Positions 37,405 to 46,643 of a stretch of DNA of 64,000 bases are shown one piece after another. The notes under the pieces were generated by a model. It had not been told where the DNA came from, did not search any database, and worked only from the letters and a program-made list of their open reading frames with translations. Within the stretch, counting starts at the first letter, position 1; the number at the start of each line of letters is the position of its first letter. Both the position numbers and the translations under genes were made by a program. Location of the stretch: positions 88,992 through 152,991 of the forward strand of contig JAQXVT010000048.1 in NCBI GenBank assembly GCA_029225065.1. The letters are read 5' to 3'. This DNA comes from Lachnospiraceae bacterium. Its GTDB lineage: Bacteria > Bacillota > Clostridia > Lachnospirales > Lachnospiraceae.

Positions 37405-37917
37405 TCAGACAAGGGCAACCGGAATCCCGTACACCACCTCTGTCACGCGCTCTGCGTGTGCTGCCAGCTGCTGATTCACTTCTCCAAGATACTGAAGATA
37501 TTGCATTGTGGACTCATCGTATACGATTCCGTCAGAAAATACTTCATTTGTCACAACGATCAGGGTATCCGCCTGGCGTTTCAGATTCAGGATTCCGCGC
37601 ACGACGGCAGAGACGGTATCCGCACCGGCTCCAGAGGGATCATACATCTCATTCGCGGTCAGGTTCGACACGCACTCCAGAAGCACGACGCTCCCCTTCG
37701 GGATCGTCACTGCCGCCAGATTCGTGTAGCATTCGAGCGTCTCAAACTGCTTTTCCCGTCGCATCTCCCTGTGGCGTTTTACCCGCATCTTTCCCTCTTC
37801 TCCATACGGCATCATCGTTGCCACATAGATCCGCGGTTTTTCTCCTGCTTCCATCACCTGCTGCTCGGCGTAGGCAGACTTGCCGCTGCCGCTGCCGCCG
37901 GTGATGAGATGCATCAT
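37405..37917 (-). CDS. cobU: Adenosylcobinamide kinase / adenosylcobinamide-phosphate guanylyltransferase
   Basis: CobU phosphorylates adenosylcobinamide and then transfers GMP to it. The 170-residue product has the canonical P-loop TGGSGSGKSAYAEQ, the RHREMRREK region carrying the guanylylated histidine, LLECVSNLTANEMYD, and VVTNEVFSDGIVYDE. The C terminus is a conserved helical segment (LGEVNQQLAAHAERV). It overlaps hemL by four bases, linking the porphyrin and nucleotide-loop genes in one transcript. It is the intact member of the two CobU-like genes. Confidence 0.94.
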   Translation of the reverse strand: MMHLITGGSGSGKSAYAEQQVMEAGEKPRIYVATMMPYGEEGKMRVKRHREMRREKQFETLECYTNLAAVTIPKGSVVLLECVSNLTANEMYDPSGAGADTVSAVVRGILNLKRQADTLIVVTNEVFSDGIVYDESTMQYLQYLGEVNQQLAAHAERVTEVVYGIPVALV

Positions 37918-39197
37918 GCCAGAGCGCCGAAATAGGACTCGGCTGCTTCCGCCATTTTTCCAAGTTCTTCCTCGGTATGTGCCGCAGAAAGGAACATTGC
38001 CTCAAACTGTGACGGTGCGATATAATAACCCTTCTCAAAAATATAGCGGAACCACGCTGCAAACGCCTTTGTATCGGACGTCTTTGCAGACGCATAATCC
38101 ACGACCGGATTCTTCGTGAAATACAGGCAGCCAAGGGATGCAATGTGATTTACGTGATAGCCCTGCGGTGCTTTTGCTGCTGCCTCATCAAGTCTTGTAT
38201 AGAAGCGGTCTGCCTTTGCGTTCAGTTCGGTATAAATTTCCGGTTGTTCTTTCAGGATGCGAAGCTGTGTCAGACCTGCCTGCATGGCAACCGGATTGCC
38301 GCTTAAGGTACCTGCCTGGTACACCGGACCTGCCGGGGCTACCATAGACATGATTTCTTTTCGTCCGCCATACGCGCCGACCGGCATACCGGCTCCGATG
38401 ATTTTTCCATAGGTCACAAGATCTGCGTCTACACCGAAATAGCCCTGTGCACCCTCATAACCAAGGCGGAAGCCTGTGATGACCTCATCAAAGATCAGCA
38501 GTGCACCATACTTCGTGCACAGGCTGCGCAATCCTTCCAGAAATCCCTTTGCCGGCGGAACCACACCCATGTTTGCTGCCACCGGCTCCACAATAACGGC
38601 TGCGATTTCCTGCGGAAACTGCTCAAATAATGTCTCCACGGAACTCAGGTCATTATAAACTGCAGACAGCGTATCTTTCGTACAGCCCGCCGGTACACCT
38701 GCGCTGTCCGGCACACCCGCCGTCATTACGCCGGAGCCTGCCTGTACGAGCAGCGCGTCCGAATGACCGTGATAGCAGCCCATAAATTTTACGATCTTAT
38801 CTCTTCCGGTAAAGCCACGCGCCGTACGGATTGCACTCATCACAGCCTCTGTTCCGGAATTGACCATGCGCACCATACCGATGTTGCGCACGGAGGAGCA
38901 GATCAGTTCGGCAATCTCCACCTCTGCCTCGGTCGCCGCGCCGTAGCTCAGACCCTTTTCGCAGGCACGCAGTACCGCCTCACGGATTGCCGGATGGTTG
39001 TGGCCGAGGATCATCGGTCCCCAGGAACCAACGAGATCCAGATATCGTTTTCCATCCGCATCCGTCATGTAACCGCCGTCCGCAGACGCGATAAAACGCG
39101 GATTTTCCCCGACCGAACCAAAGGCACGCACCGGGCTGTTTACGCCTCCAGGAATTACTTCACATGCACGTTTAAATAATTCTTCTGATCTGCTCAT
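37914..39197 (-). CDS. hemL: Glutamate-1-semialdehyde 2,1-aminomutase
   Basis: HemL converts glutamate-1-semialdehyde to 5-aminolevulinate with PLP. The 427-residue product has VPGGVNSPVRAF at the N terminus, FMGCYHGHSDALLVQAGSG, LLIFDEVITGFR, and the PLP-lysine segment VTYGKIIGAGMPVGAYGG. Length is normal. Its first base is also the last base of the hemB stop (TAATG), so hemB and hemL are tightly coupled. Confidence 0.96.
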   Translation of the reverse strand: MSRSEELFKRACEVIPGGVNSPVRAFGSVGENPRFIASADGGYMTDADGKRYLDLVGSWGPMILGHNHPAIREAVLRACEKGLSYGAATEAEVEIAELICSSVRNIGMVRMVNSGTEAVMSAIRTARGFTGRDKIVKFMGCYHGHSDALLVQAGSGVMTAGVPDSAGVPAGCTKDTLSAVYNDLSSVETLFEQFPQEIAAVIVEPVAANMGVVPPAKGFLEGLRSLCTKYGALLIFDEVITGFRLGYEGAQGYFGVDADLVTYGKIIGAGMPVGAYGGRKEIMSMVAPAGPVYQAGTLSGNPVAMQAGLTQLRILKEQPEIYTELNAKADRFYTRLDEAAAKAPQGYHVNHIASLGCLYFTKNPVVDYASAKTSDTKAFAAWFRYIFEKGYYIAPSQFEAMFLSAAHTEEELGKMAEAAESYFGALA

Positions 39198-40183
39198 TAT
39201 CCGATCCGTCCTTCCCTGATGAATTTTGCGATTTCCGGCGCATAGTAAGTCAGATAAAGATCCACGCCTGCGCGGTAAGCCGCCACTGCCGTCTCGCAGA
39301 TAATCTTTTCCTCTTCAATATAGCCAAGTGCCGCACCTGCTTTAATCATCGCATACTCACCGCTCACGCTGTAAGCCGCCACCGGAAGATGAATGGATTC
39401 CTTTACTTTGGTAACCACATCCAGATAGGACATGGCCGGTTTAACCATGATAATATCAGCACCCTCTTCCACATCAAGCAGCGCCTCCTTGATGCCCTCA
39501 CGGCTGTTATGATAATCCATCTGATATCCCTTGCGGTCGCCAAATGACGGCGCGGACCCTGCCGCATCACGGAACGGACCATAAAATGCAGACGCATATT
39601 TTACTGCATAGGACATAATCGGAGCGGTCTCATACCCGTTTGCGTCGAGTGTCTCGCGGATCGCACGTACTCTTCCATCCATCATATCAGACGGTGCCAC
39701 CATGTCTGCGCCCGCCTGGATATGAGAAAGTGCCGTTCTCGAAATGAGTTCCAGGCTCTTGTCGTTGTCGACTTCGCATCCGCAGAGCATACCACAGTGT
39801 CCGTGTGAGGTATACTCGCACATGCACACATCCGTGATCACATAAAGCTGGTCTGCGTACTCTCTTTTGATCGCACGCAGCGCTTTCTGAATGATTCCAT
39901 CCTCGGCCCATGCGCCGCTTCCTACTTCATCTTTATGATCCGGAATACCAAACAGCATGACCGATGTCACACCGGCATCCAGAAGTGCATCCAGCTGCTC
40001 AGATACACGGTCCACCGTATAGCGGTACTGCCCCGGCATTGTCGGAATCTCCTCTTTCTGATTTGTTCCCTCTTTTACAAACATCGGATAAATCAGAGAA
40101 GACTCGTCTACACGTGTCTCCCGCACCATCTTCCGAAGCAGTTCTCCCTTTCTCAGTCTTCTTGGTCTGATACTCATTTCCAT
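39197..40183 (-). CDS. hemB: Porphobilinogen synthase (delta-aminolevulinate dehydratase)
   Basis: HemB condenses two 5-aminolevulinates to porphobilinogen. The 328-residue product has RPRRLRKGELLRKMVRET near the start, a zinc site in TDVCMCEYTSHGHCGML (three cysteines, the zinc-dependent class), and Schiff-base lysines in SYAVKYASAFYGPFR and MVKPAMSYLDVV. It follows the HemC-CobA-HemD gene after 96 bp, which hold a hairpin. Confidence 0.96.
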   Translation of the reverse strand: MEMSIRPRRLRKGELLRKMVRETRVDESSLIYPMFVKEGTNQKEEIPTMPGQYRYTVDRVSEQLDALLDAGVTSVMLFGIPDHKDEVGSGAWAEDGIIQKALRAIKREYADQLYVITDVCMCEYTSHGHCGMLCGCEVDNDKSLELISRTALSHIQAGADMVAPSDMMDGRVRAIRETLDANGYETAPIMSYAVKYASAFYGPFRDAAGSAPSFGDRKGYQMDYHNSREGIKEALLDVEEGADIIMVKPAMSYLDVVTKVKESIHLPVAAYSVSGEYAMIKAGAALGYIEEEKIICETAVAAYRAGVDLYLTYYAPEIAKFIREGRIG

Positions 40184-40223
40184 AATGATAACCTCTCTTC
40201 TGTTTCTATATTTCTCTGTCTGG

Positions 40224-40244
40224 AGCGGACCTTCCAGGTCCGCT
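40224..40244. repeat. Intercistronic hairpin between the HemC-CobA-HemD gene and hemB
   Basis: AGCGGACCT and AGGTCCGCT form a perfect 9-bp inverted repeat with a 3-base loop in the 96-bp gap. In the direction of the operon (minus) no T tract follows, so it probably acts in mRNA processing or stability rather than termination. A T-rich flank exists on the plus-strand side. Confidence 0.5.
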
Positions 40245-40279
40245 TCTATTATTATTTACCAGTAACGCAGCCGCCTGTC

Positions 40280-42721
40280 CTATCGCAAAGCAGATTCTTC
40301 CCCGCTTACTTCTGCCAGTTTCTCAATCAGGCTGTCGATGGACGCTTTTTCGGACATCCAGGTCTGCATACCAAGTGCATCTGCTGCCTCTTTCGTCTGT
40401 CTTCCGATGCAGACTGCGCGTATCTTTGTGTAATCCAGCCCTTGTGCTGCAGCGGCAAATCCCTTCACTGTCGATGCACTCGTAAAGATCACATAATCAC
40501 GCCCGCCGCGCGACAGCTCTGTTGTCAGGTCAAGCGCCGGTGCCTCTTCTTTTTCCGTATCCAGACCGTAATACGTATCGTACGTCGGTACATCCGATAC
40601 TTCCACTCCGGATACGCGTTCCAGTGCCTGGATCAGTTCCTGATTGCCGATCGCCGCACGCGGAATCAACACGCGAATCGTTTCTGCCGTATCCTTCTTT
40701 GCCAGCTGTTCTTCACAAGCTGCCGCAAGTGCCATGCCCAGATGTTCGCCATCGTATATCTCCGGCATCAGATCGCCATAGAAGCCATGCTTCTCCAGCT
40801 CTTTTTCTGATCCGGTGCCGATCACTGCAAACCGTGTCTTCGCAAGACGCCTTACGTCCAGTTTCTTTCGTTTCATCTCATCAAAGAAAATCCGCACACC
40901 GGTCGGACTCGTAAAGACAATCCAGTCGAATGTTTCCACGCACTCCAGTGCTTCTGCAAACATTGCGTCTTCCCGTGCCCTCGTCCGGATCGCCGGGATC
41001 TCCACAACCTCCGCACCAAGCTTCCGGAGTCTGAGTGAAAGTGTCCCTGCCAGTTCTTTCGGTCTCGTCACAAATACGCGCACACCACCAAGCGTACGCT
41101 TTTCTGCCCAGGAAAACTCATCTGCAAGCGCACACACCTCACCGACCACAATAATTGCCGGTGTGATGGCTCCATGCTTTTCAACTGCTTCCGGCAGTGT
41201 CGCTACCGTTGCAATGACACGGTCCTGCGCCGCCGTTGTGCCACGCGCCAAAAGCGCCGCCGGCATCTCCGGACGGATCCCCGCCTTCAAAAGTCCGTTA
41301 CAGATCGCTCCAAGGGAGGAAACACCCATCAGGAACACAAGCGTCCCCTTCGTGCGCACGAGTGCCTCAAAATCAATATTGTAAGCCTCGCCCTCACGTT
41401 TATGTCCGGTAATGATATGGACAGACGAGCAGAAGTCACGATGTGTCACCGGAATGCCCTGATAAGCCGGAACTGCGATCGCTGAGGTCACTCCCGGTAC
41501 CACCTCATACGGAACACCCTCACGCACCAGTACTTCAAGCTCCTCACCGCCGCGTCCGAACAGGAATGGATCTCCTCCCTTTAAGCGCACGACACGTTTG
41601 CCTTCCAGTGCCTTTTCTGCCAGCACCTCACTGATCTGCTCCTGCCGCATCGTATGATGACTGGACCGTTTGCCAACATTAATCGTCTCTGCAGTATCCG
41701 GAATCATCGCAAGAATGCCCGGTCCAACAAGCGCATCGTATACGACAACCTCCGCATCCGCCAGCACCTGACGCCCCTTTAAGGTGAAAAGTCCCGGATC
41801 AGACGGACCGGCCCCGACAAGCCATACCTTACCACAGCCGTTTTGTTTTGCACGAAACTCTGCCGCAAGAGCATATCCCACATGCTCCGGGTCACCAACA
41901 GAACCGCTGCGGCTTCCTGTGCATACTTCTCCACTTGATTCATTCTGATAAAAAGCGCGCAGATGCAGTGTCTCTCCATCCACTTCTGCATACGCTGCGA
42001 TTGGATCGCTGCAGCTTCCGCCAAGTCCTCGTACAAAAGCACGCTCTGCCTTTGCACATGCTGCTCCCTTACGGTCATTATAATTTTCCAGATAGCTGTA
42101 ATCCTCACCTGCTCTTCCCTGCACGGCAAGAATTCCCTGTCCGGCTGCCGGGATCATTTCATCCGGCTCAAAATACCGGCTGATCCGGTGCTCCAGTCCA
42201 AGCCGCTTCAGGCCGGCGGCCGCCAGAATCGTCGCGGAAAACTCTCCGGAATCCAGTCTTCTCAGTCTCGTCTGCACATTGCCTCGAATCGTCTCAAACC
42301 GAGCCTGCGGATACAGCTTCTGAAACTGTATCATCCGCCGTTTGCTTGAACAGCCAACCGGCTTTGAAAAATCGATCTCCGTCACTCCTTCCGGAAGGAT
42401 CAATGCATCACGCGGATCTTCACGCTTTGAATAAGCAAGCAGCGGCAGTTCTTCCGGCAGCTCCGTCGGCACATCCTTTAAGCTGTGCACCGACAGATCG
42501 GAGCGTTTTTCAATCAGCGCATGGTCCAGTTCCTTTACAAATAGTCCCTTTCCTCCCGCACGCTCCAACGCCTGATTTAAGATTTTATCACCGGTTGTTT
42601 TCATCGTCAGGATTTCGATTGTCTTTTGCGGCAGCGTCCTTTGCAGGTACTCCTGCACCATCTCCGCCTGAATCACCGCAAGGCGGCTCTCCCTGCTTCC
42701 TATTATAATCTTGTCTCTCAT
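40280..42721 (-). CDS. HemC-CobA-HemD fusion: hydroxymethylbilane synthase / uroporphyrinogen-III C-methyltransferase / uroporphyrinogen-III synthase
   Basis: Three sequential enzymes are fused in 813 residues. Residues 1-295 are HemC ([31 protein letters not shown] with the catalytic Asp at 83, and the dipyrromethane-cofactor Cys237 in [12 protein letters not shown]). Residues 298-540 are a CobA-type SAM methyltransferase making precorrin-2 ([56 protein letters not shown]). Residues 546-813 are HemD ([53 protein letters not shown]). The chain carries porphobilinogen all the way to precorrin-2 and so commits flux away from haem. CobA-HemD fusions are common in clostridia; adding HemC is less so. 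Confidence 0.95.
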   Translation of the reverse strand: MRDKIIIGSRESRLAVIQAEMVQEYLQRTLPQKTIEILTMKTTGDKILNQALERAGGKGLFVKELDHALIEKRSDLSVHSLKDVPTELPEELPLLAYSKREDPRDALILPEGVTEIDFSKPVGCSSKRRMIQFQKLYPQARFETIRGNVQTRLRRLDSGEFSATILAAAGLKRLGLEHRISRYFEPDEMIPAAGQGILAVQGRAGEDYSYLENYNDRKGAACAKAERAFVRGLGGSCSDPIAAYAEVDGETLHLRAFYQNESSGEVCTGSRSGSVGDPEHVGYALAAEFRAKQNGCGKVWLVGAGPSDPGLFTLKGRQVLADAEVVVYDALVGPGILAMIPDTAETINVGKRSSHHTMRQEQISEVLAEKALEGKRVVRLKGGDPFLFGRGGEELEVLVREGVPYEVVPGVTSAIAVPAYQGIPVTHRDFCSSVHIITGHKREGEAYNIDFEALVRTKGTLVFLMGVSSLGAICNGLLKAGIRPEMPAALLARGTTAAQDRVIATVATLPEAVEKHGAITPAIIVVGEVCALADEFSWAEKRTLGGVRVFVTRPKELAGTLSLRLRKLGAEVVEIPAIRTRAREDAMFAEALECVETFDWIVFTSPTGVRIFFDEMKRKKLDVRRLAKTRFAVIGTGSEKELEKHGFYGDLMPEIYDGEHLGMALAAACEEQLAKKDTAETIRVLIPRAAIGNQELIQALERVSGVEVSDVPTYDTYYGLDTEKEEAPALDLTTELSRGGRDYVIFTSASTVKGFAAAAQGLDYTKIRAVCIGRQTKEAADALGMQTWMSEKASIDSLIEKLAEVSGEESALR

Positions 42722-42731
42722 ACCTGTCTTA

Positions 42732-43961
42732 TCATCCTTCTCCGTAAACCTTTTCTAATCCGTCGAGGCACTCCAGGAAGGCCTTTCTGCTGATCTCGTC
42801 ACGCAGGCCGAACAGCATCTTGTTCACTGCACGCATTGAGGCCTGCAGAATATCCTCCTTCAGTTCTTCTCTCTCGCCCTCTTCCACCGGAAGCTGCTGC
42901 AGTTTTTTCGTCAGGCGCACCTCAAGATCCACAGCTGCCTCTTCTTTGATCTTCTGAATCCGGGGGATCAAATCACGTCCCTCATACCAGCTGTAAAATT
43001 CGCCAATCTGATCTGCAAAGCACTCCTCTGCCGCTGCAATCGCCGCCTTCTGTGCATCACTTCTTGCCTCTTCCCGAAAGCAGTCAATATCATACAGCGA
43101 TACACCCGGAATCTCACGGATCGTCGGTTCAAAATCACGCGGCACAGCCAGATCTACCAGTACCATCGGATGTACCATTCCCTGCTCGACCAGCTCTTTT
43201 GTCAGCGTAAAATTTGGACTGACTGTCGCACTGAATACGTAATCACAGGCTCCGAACAAAGTCATGCGCTCTCCATAATCGATTCGCTTACAGCCCCGCG
43301 GGATCTCTACCACACCGCTTCGGTACTGGCGCACCGTCACCGTGACATCAGCGCCCTCTTTCTCCAGCGTCGTTGCCGCCAGCTTACCCATCACGCCATT
43401 ACCGATTACGAGACATTTCTTCCCTGCAAATTCCATCCCATCCTGCTTCAGCGTATTGACTGCCGTGCGCACAACAGAGTGGTCTGCCGGAGAAAGTTCG
43501 ATATCTGTCTTCACCTTCTTCGCCGCTGTCACAGCCATCCGGAATAAGGTCTCCATCACATGATCTGCCGCATACTGATCTCTCGCAAATGTCAGCGCAT
43601 CGCCAACCTGGGTCACAATCTGGTCTTCACCGAGAATCCGGGACTCCAGTCCGCCTGCAAGACGGAACAGGTGATGCACCGCCTCATAGCCCTCCCGGTA
43701 AATGAAATACCCCTCATAAGGCTCCGGCGAAACCTGCTTGATCTCGCAGAGCAGTCCAAAAAGCGAGCCTTGAAATTCTTCCGAGGTGCTTGCCCACAGC
43801 TCCATACGGTTGCAGGTCGATAGGATCACACAGCCGTCAATTCCCGGCACTGCTTTCAGATATTCCAATGCCTCCGCCATTTTTTTCTTTGTAAAGGAAA
43901 AGACGGTTCTGACATCAATCCCAGCCAGATTGTGGTCGATTCCTGTCATTTGTATACTCAT
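42732..43961 (-). CDS. hemA: Glutamyl-tRNA reductase
   Basis: HemA reduces glutamyl-tRNA to glutamate-1-semialdehyde, the entry step of the C5 pathway. The 409-residue product has the catalytic cysteine (Cys50) in VILSTCNRMELWAS, the conserved GLESRILGEDQIVTQVGDA, and the NADPH domain GKKCLVIGNGVMGKLAATTL. It ends with the helical dimerisation domain. It lies 40 bp after cbiK and 10 bp before the HemC-CobA-HemD gene. Confidence 0.96.
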   Translation of the reverse strand: MSIQMTGIDHNLAGIDVRTVFSFTKKKMAEALEYLKAVPGIDGCVILSTCNRMELWASTSEEFQGSLFGLLCEIKQVSPEPYEGYFIYREGYEAVHHLFRLAGGLESRILGEDQIVTQVGDALTFARDQYAADHVMETLFRMAVTAAKKVKTDIELSPADHSVVRTAVNTLKQDGMEFAGKKCLVIGNGVMGKLAATTLEKEGADVTVTVRQYRSGVVEIPRGCKRIDYGERMTLFGACDYVFSATVSPNFTLTKELVEQGMVHPMVLVDLAVPRDFEPTIREIPGVSLYDIDCFREEARSDAQKAAIAAAEECFADQIGEFYSWYEGRDLIPRIQKIKEEAAVDLEVRLTKKLQQLPVEEGEREELKEDILQASMRAVNKMLFGLRDEISRKAFLECLDGLEKVYGEG

Positions 43962-44001
43962 AAAATAAATCCTGCCTTTATTACTCGATTGCTCTTTTGT
44001 A

Positions 44002-44772
44002 TTACTTTACTGCCGCGATATGCTCCACGAAGAGGCTTCTCACCTCCGGATACTCTCCAAGTCCCTTCAAAATGCAGCGCACCTCATAACCTTCCGCCTT
44101 CAGAAGTGACTTCCAGGAATCCTCCTCATCTCCGGCCAGATCGTTCGTTGCATGGTCTCCTGCCACGATCATAAAAGGAGCCAGCACAACTTTTTTCAGC
44201 CCCGCTTTTTTCAGCAGCTTCTTTACATTTTCCAGCTCCGGATAACCCTCGACTGTTCCGACAAAAATATTGGGATACCCCATATCCTTAAAATGGTAAT
44301 CAAGCGCCGCGTAGATGCTGTTTGCAAAATGCTCCGTGCCGTGTCCCATTAAAATGAGTGCCTCATCATCTGCAACCGGCAGATTTTTGGCTACAGCTTC
44401 GATGATTTTTGTCTGATCCTCCATGCTGGTGAGCAGCGGCGCGCCAATCGCCACGTGGGAAAAATGACTGATATATGCTTTTACATCCTCTGTCATCAAG
44501 TCGTTTTCATAACCATTCATGACATGAGTCGGCTGTACGATCACTTCTTCGATCCCATCTTTTTCCATCTGCTCCATCGCCTCACGCACATTCATGATAT
44601 GGATGCCGTCACGCGTTTTCAGTTTTTTCATAATCATTTTACTCGTCCATGCACGATATACCTGATAATCCGGATACGCTGCCTGAATCTCCTGCTCGAT
44701 GCAATCGATGGTCTTTTTCCTCGTCTCTTCATAGCTTGTGCCAAAACTTACCACAAGGATCGCTTTCTTCAT
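44002..44772 (-). CDS. cbiK: Sirohydrochlorin cobaltochelatase CbiK
   Basis: CbiK inserts cobalt into sirohydrochlorin (or factor II) in the cobalt-early pathway. The 256-residue product starts KKAILVVSFGTSYEETRKKT. It has His144 in LMGHGTEH, Glu175 in GTVEGYP and His207 in AGDHATNDLAG, which line up with the metal-binding residues described for Salmonella CbiK. No signal peptide is evident, so this is a cytoplasmic form. It is the first gene behind the cobalamin riboswitch, with AGGAGG before the ATG. Confidence 0.95.
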   Translation of the reverse strand: MKKAILVVSFGTSYEETRKKTIDCIEQEIQAAYPDYQVYRAWTSKMIMKKLKTRDGIHIMNVREAMEQMEKDGIEEVIVQPTHVMNGYENDLMTEDVKAYISHFSHVAIGAPLLTSMEDQTKIIEAVAKNLPVADDEALILMGHGTEHFANSIYAALDYHFKDMGYPNIFVGTVEGYPELENVKKLLKKAGLKKVVLAPFMIVAGDHATNDLAGDEEDSWKSLLKAEGYEVRCILKGLGEYPEVRSLFVEHIAAVK

Positions 44773-44798
44773 TCTTTCTTCCTCCTACACGTAAAAGG

Positions 44799-44816
44799 CA
44801 TTCCGTTTCCGGAATG
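44799..44816 (-). promoter_or_regulatory. Putative expression-platform hairpin of the cobalamin riboswitch
   Basis: On the minus strand CATTCCG and CGGAATG pair around a GAAA loop, followed by CCTTTTACG and then the cbiK ribosome binding site. A second stem (GCCGCTTC with GAAGCGGC, about 44831-44857) precedes it. Either could be the switching terminator or antiterminator. The U tract is short, so control at translation initiation is also possible. Confidence 0.5.
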
Positions 44817-44860
44817 TCTTCGCGCGCCAGAAGCCGCTTCCTCAGCCAAGAAGCGGCTCT

Positions 44861-45003
44861 GTACTGCGAATATCCTGACTTAGCATCTCCCTTCAGAACC
44901 CCTTCCCGGTTTCGGTATTTTTGAACCAGTGGTATCCGTTCCGTCGTCCGCATTACAGTAGTGGTGACTGTTCCGGATTTTCACCGGATTTCTCGCATAC
45001 GCT
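44861..45003 (-). promoter_or_regulatory. Cobalamin (B12) riboswitch
   Basis: Read on the minus strand the element has the conserved cobalamin aptamer features in order: the CCGGTGAAAATCCGG core, ACAGTCACCACTACTGTAA, CCACTGG, a variable arm with CCGGGAAGG, and the B12 box GCTAAGTCAGGAT, closed by a short P1 pairing (TGCGA with TCGCA). It lies between a strong promoter and cbiK and should reduce operon expression when adenosylcobalamin or related cobamides are plentiful. Confidence 0.95.
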
Positions 45004-45009
45004 CTTTCT

Positions 45010-45038
45010 ATGTTATCTATTTTTCTGTTTGTTGTCAA
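45010..45038 (-). promoter_or_regulatory. Promoter of the tetrapyrrole/cobamide operon
   Basis: On the minus strand a perfect TTGACA (45033-45038) is 17 bases from TAACAT (45010-45015), and the riboswitch starts about 7 bases downstream. It lies in the 75-bp gap after hom, so the operon is transcribed independently of hom. Confidence 0.8.
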
Positions 45039-45077
45039 GATTTTGACAAAAAATGCATTTTTCGTTCAAAATGGATT

Positions 45078-46373
45078 TTAGTCCTCTCCATACACGCGGA
45101 TGACCGATTCCACTTTCTGCACATTCGGCTTTTTGGAAATGCATTCCACAGCTTTTCGGAAATCACCTTCCCGTACCCGCGCTGTAATCACAACAATCTC
45201 CGTGAAGTCACCGCTTCTGCGTTTCTGAATCATCTGCTCCACGCTGACCTGATGCTGTGCAAACACATCTGCCAGCATTGCCAGTACACCGATCTTGTCC
45301 TCTACCTGCACGCGCAGGAAATAACGGCTGTTGATTTCCTCCATCGCAACGACCGGAAGCTGCTTGTAGCAGGTACAGGAAATGCGTCCGCAGCAGCCGT
45401 GCACGATATTGCGCGCTACCTCAAACACATCACCGACCACTGCACTCGCTGTCGGAAGCTCACCTGCGCCGCGGCCTAAGAACATCGCATTGTCCACTGC
45501 ATCACCGCGCACAAAAACCGCATTGTAGGAATCATTTACCGCTGCCAGCGGATGGGACTCCGGAATCAGCATCGGCGCCACATACGCCTCAATACCTTTT
45601 TCTGCCATATGCGCCATACCGATCAGCTTAATGCAGCAGCCCATCTCCTTCGCATAGCGGATATCGTTTGCTGTGATCTTTGTGATTCCCTCGTTCTTCA
45701 CATCCTCGATTGTCACTCTGGAATTGAATGCGATCGAGGCCAGAATTGCCACCTTACGCGCCGCATCAAGTCCCTCGATATCTGCCGTCGGATCTGCCTC
45801 CGCATATCCAAGCTTTGTCGCAAGCGCCAGAGCATCAGCAAATTCCATGCCCTCCTGAGCCATCTTCGTCAGAATAAAATTTGTCGTTCCGTTTATGATG
45901 CCCATGACCTCTGTCAGATGATTGGCTGACAGCGACTGCTTCAGCGGAAGAATAACCGGGATCGCTCCTGCGACTGCGGCTTCAAACATCAGATCACAGC
46001 CCTTTTTCTTCGCAAGCTCCAGCAGATGTCCGTGATCCGACGCAATCAGATCCTTGTTCGCCGTCACCACATGCTTGCCCGCTTCCAGTGCTTCCCGGAT
46101 ATACGTCCTTGCAGGTTCCAGTCCTCCCATCAGCTCAATCACGATCTCGATGGAATCATCCTTTACGATCTCTTCCCAGCTGTCCGTGACAAGCTCCGGA
46201 TGCCCGGTCTTCGCCGCTGCCTTTGCCGTGTTGCGCACCAGAATTTTTTTCACTTCGATCACTGCGCCGAGCTTGTGCTCCATTTCTTCTTTCTGGGCCT
46301 GCAGCACCTTCCAGGTGCCCGTACCGACCGTTCCAAGTCCGAGAATTGCTGCAAATATCGTTCTGTTTTCCAT
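45078..46373 (-). CDS. hom: Homoserine dehydrogenase with ACT domain
   Basis: The enzyme reduces aspartate semialdehyde to homoserine for threonine and methionine synthesis. The 431-residue product has the Rossmann motif AILGLGTVGTGTW, VVTANKDLIASDHG, the substrate region GIINGTTNFILTKM, LGYAEADPTADIEGLDAARK, and a C-terminal ACT domain (YFLRVQVEDKIGVLAMLADVFAQHQ) for allosteric feedback. GGAGG precedes the ATG. It is separated from the B12 operon by the operon's own promoter. Confidence 0.96.
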   Translation of the reverse strand: MENRTIFAAILGLGTVGTGTWKVLQAQKEEMEHKLGAVIEVKKILVRNTAKAAAKTGHPELVTDSWEEIVKDDSIEIVIELMGGLEPARTYIREALEAGKHVVTANKDLIASDHGHLLELAKKKGCDLMFEAAVAGAIPVILPLKQSLSANHLTEVMGIINGTTNFILTKMAQEGMEFADALALATKLGYAEADPTADIEGLDAARKVAILASIAFNSRVTIEDVKNEGITKITANDIRYAKEMGCCIKLIGMAHMAEKGIEAYVAPMLIPESHPLAAVNDSYNAVFVRGDAVDNAMFLGRGAGELPTASAVVGDVFEVARNIVHGCCGRISCTCYKQLPVVAMEEINSRYFLRVQVEDKIGVLAMLADVFAQHQVSVEQMIQKRRSGDFTEIVVITARVREGDFRKAVECISKKPNVQKVESVIRVYGED

Positions 46374-46475
46374 ATTCCGCCTCCGTAACCGCTACCATCT
46401 TTCATTTTTCTGACAGCTCTGCTTTTTTTGTTGCCATTCACAGGTTTCATGTGAACGGTAACTTTTTTCTTCCAC

Positions 46476-46504
46476 AGTATATCGAAAATAGTGACAAAAT
46501 ACAA
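46476..46504 (-). promoter_or_regulatory. Promoter of hom
   Basis: On the minus strand TTGTAT (46499-46504) and TATACT (46476-46481) are 17 bases apart in the gap shared with the divergent guanine deaminase gene. Confidence 0.55.
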
Positions 46505-46643
46505 TGGGAGAATTGTATTTATTCTTGTCCCAGAGACGAATTGATGCTACCATATTTAAAACAGATATATTATTCATTACAGTCAGCGTTCCAGATAAAA
46601 TACATTCCACATTCGGAACTCTGCAGATAAGGAGGTCTTCATC

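Noticed and set aside
46392..46643. Purine riboswitch upstream of guanine deaminase
   Set aside because: I looked for the conserved purine aptamer core and loop sequences in this gap and did not find them.
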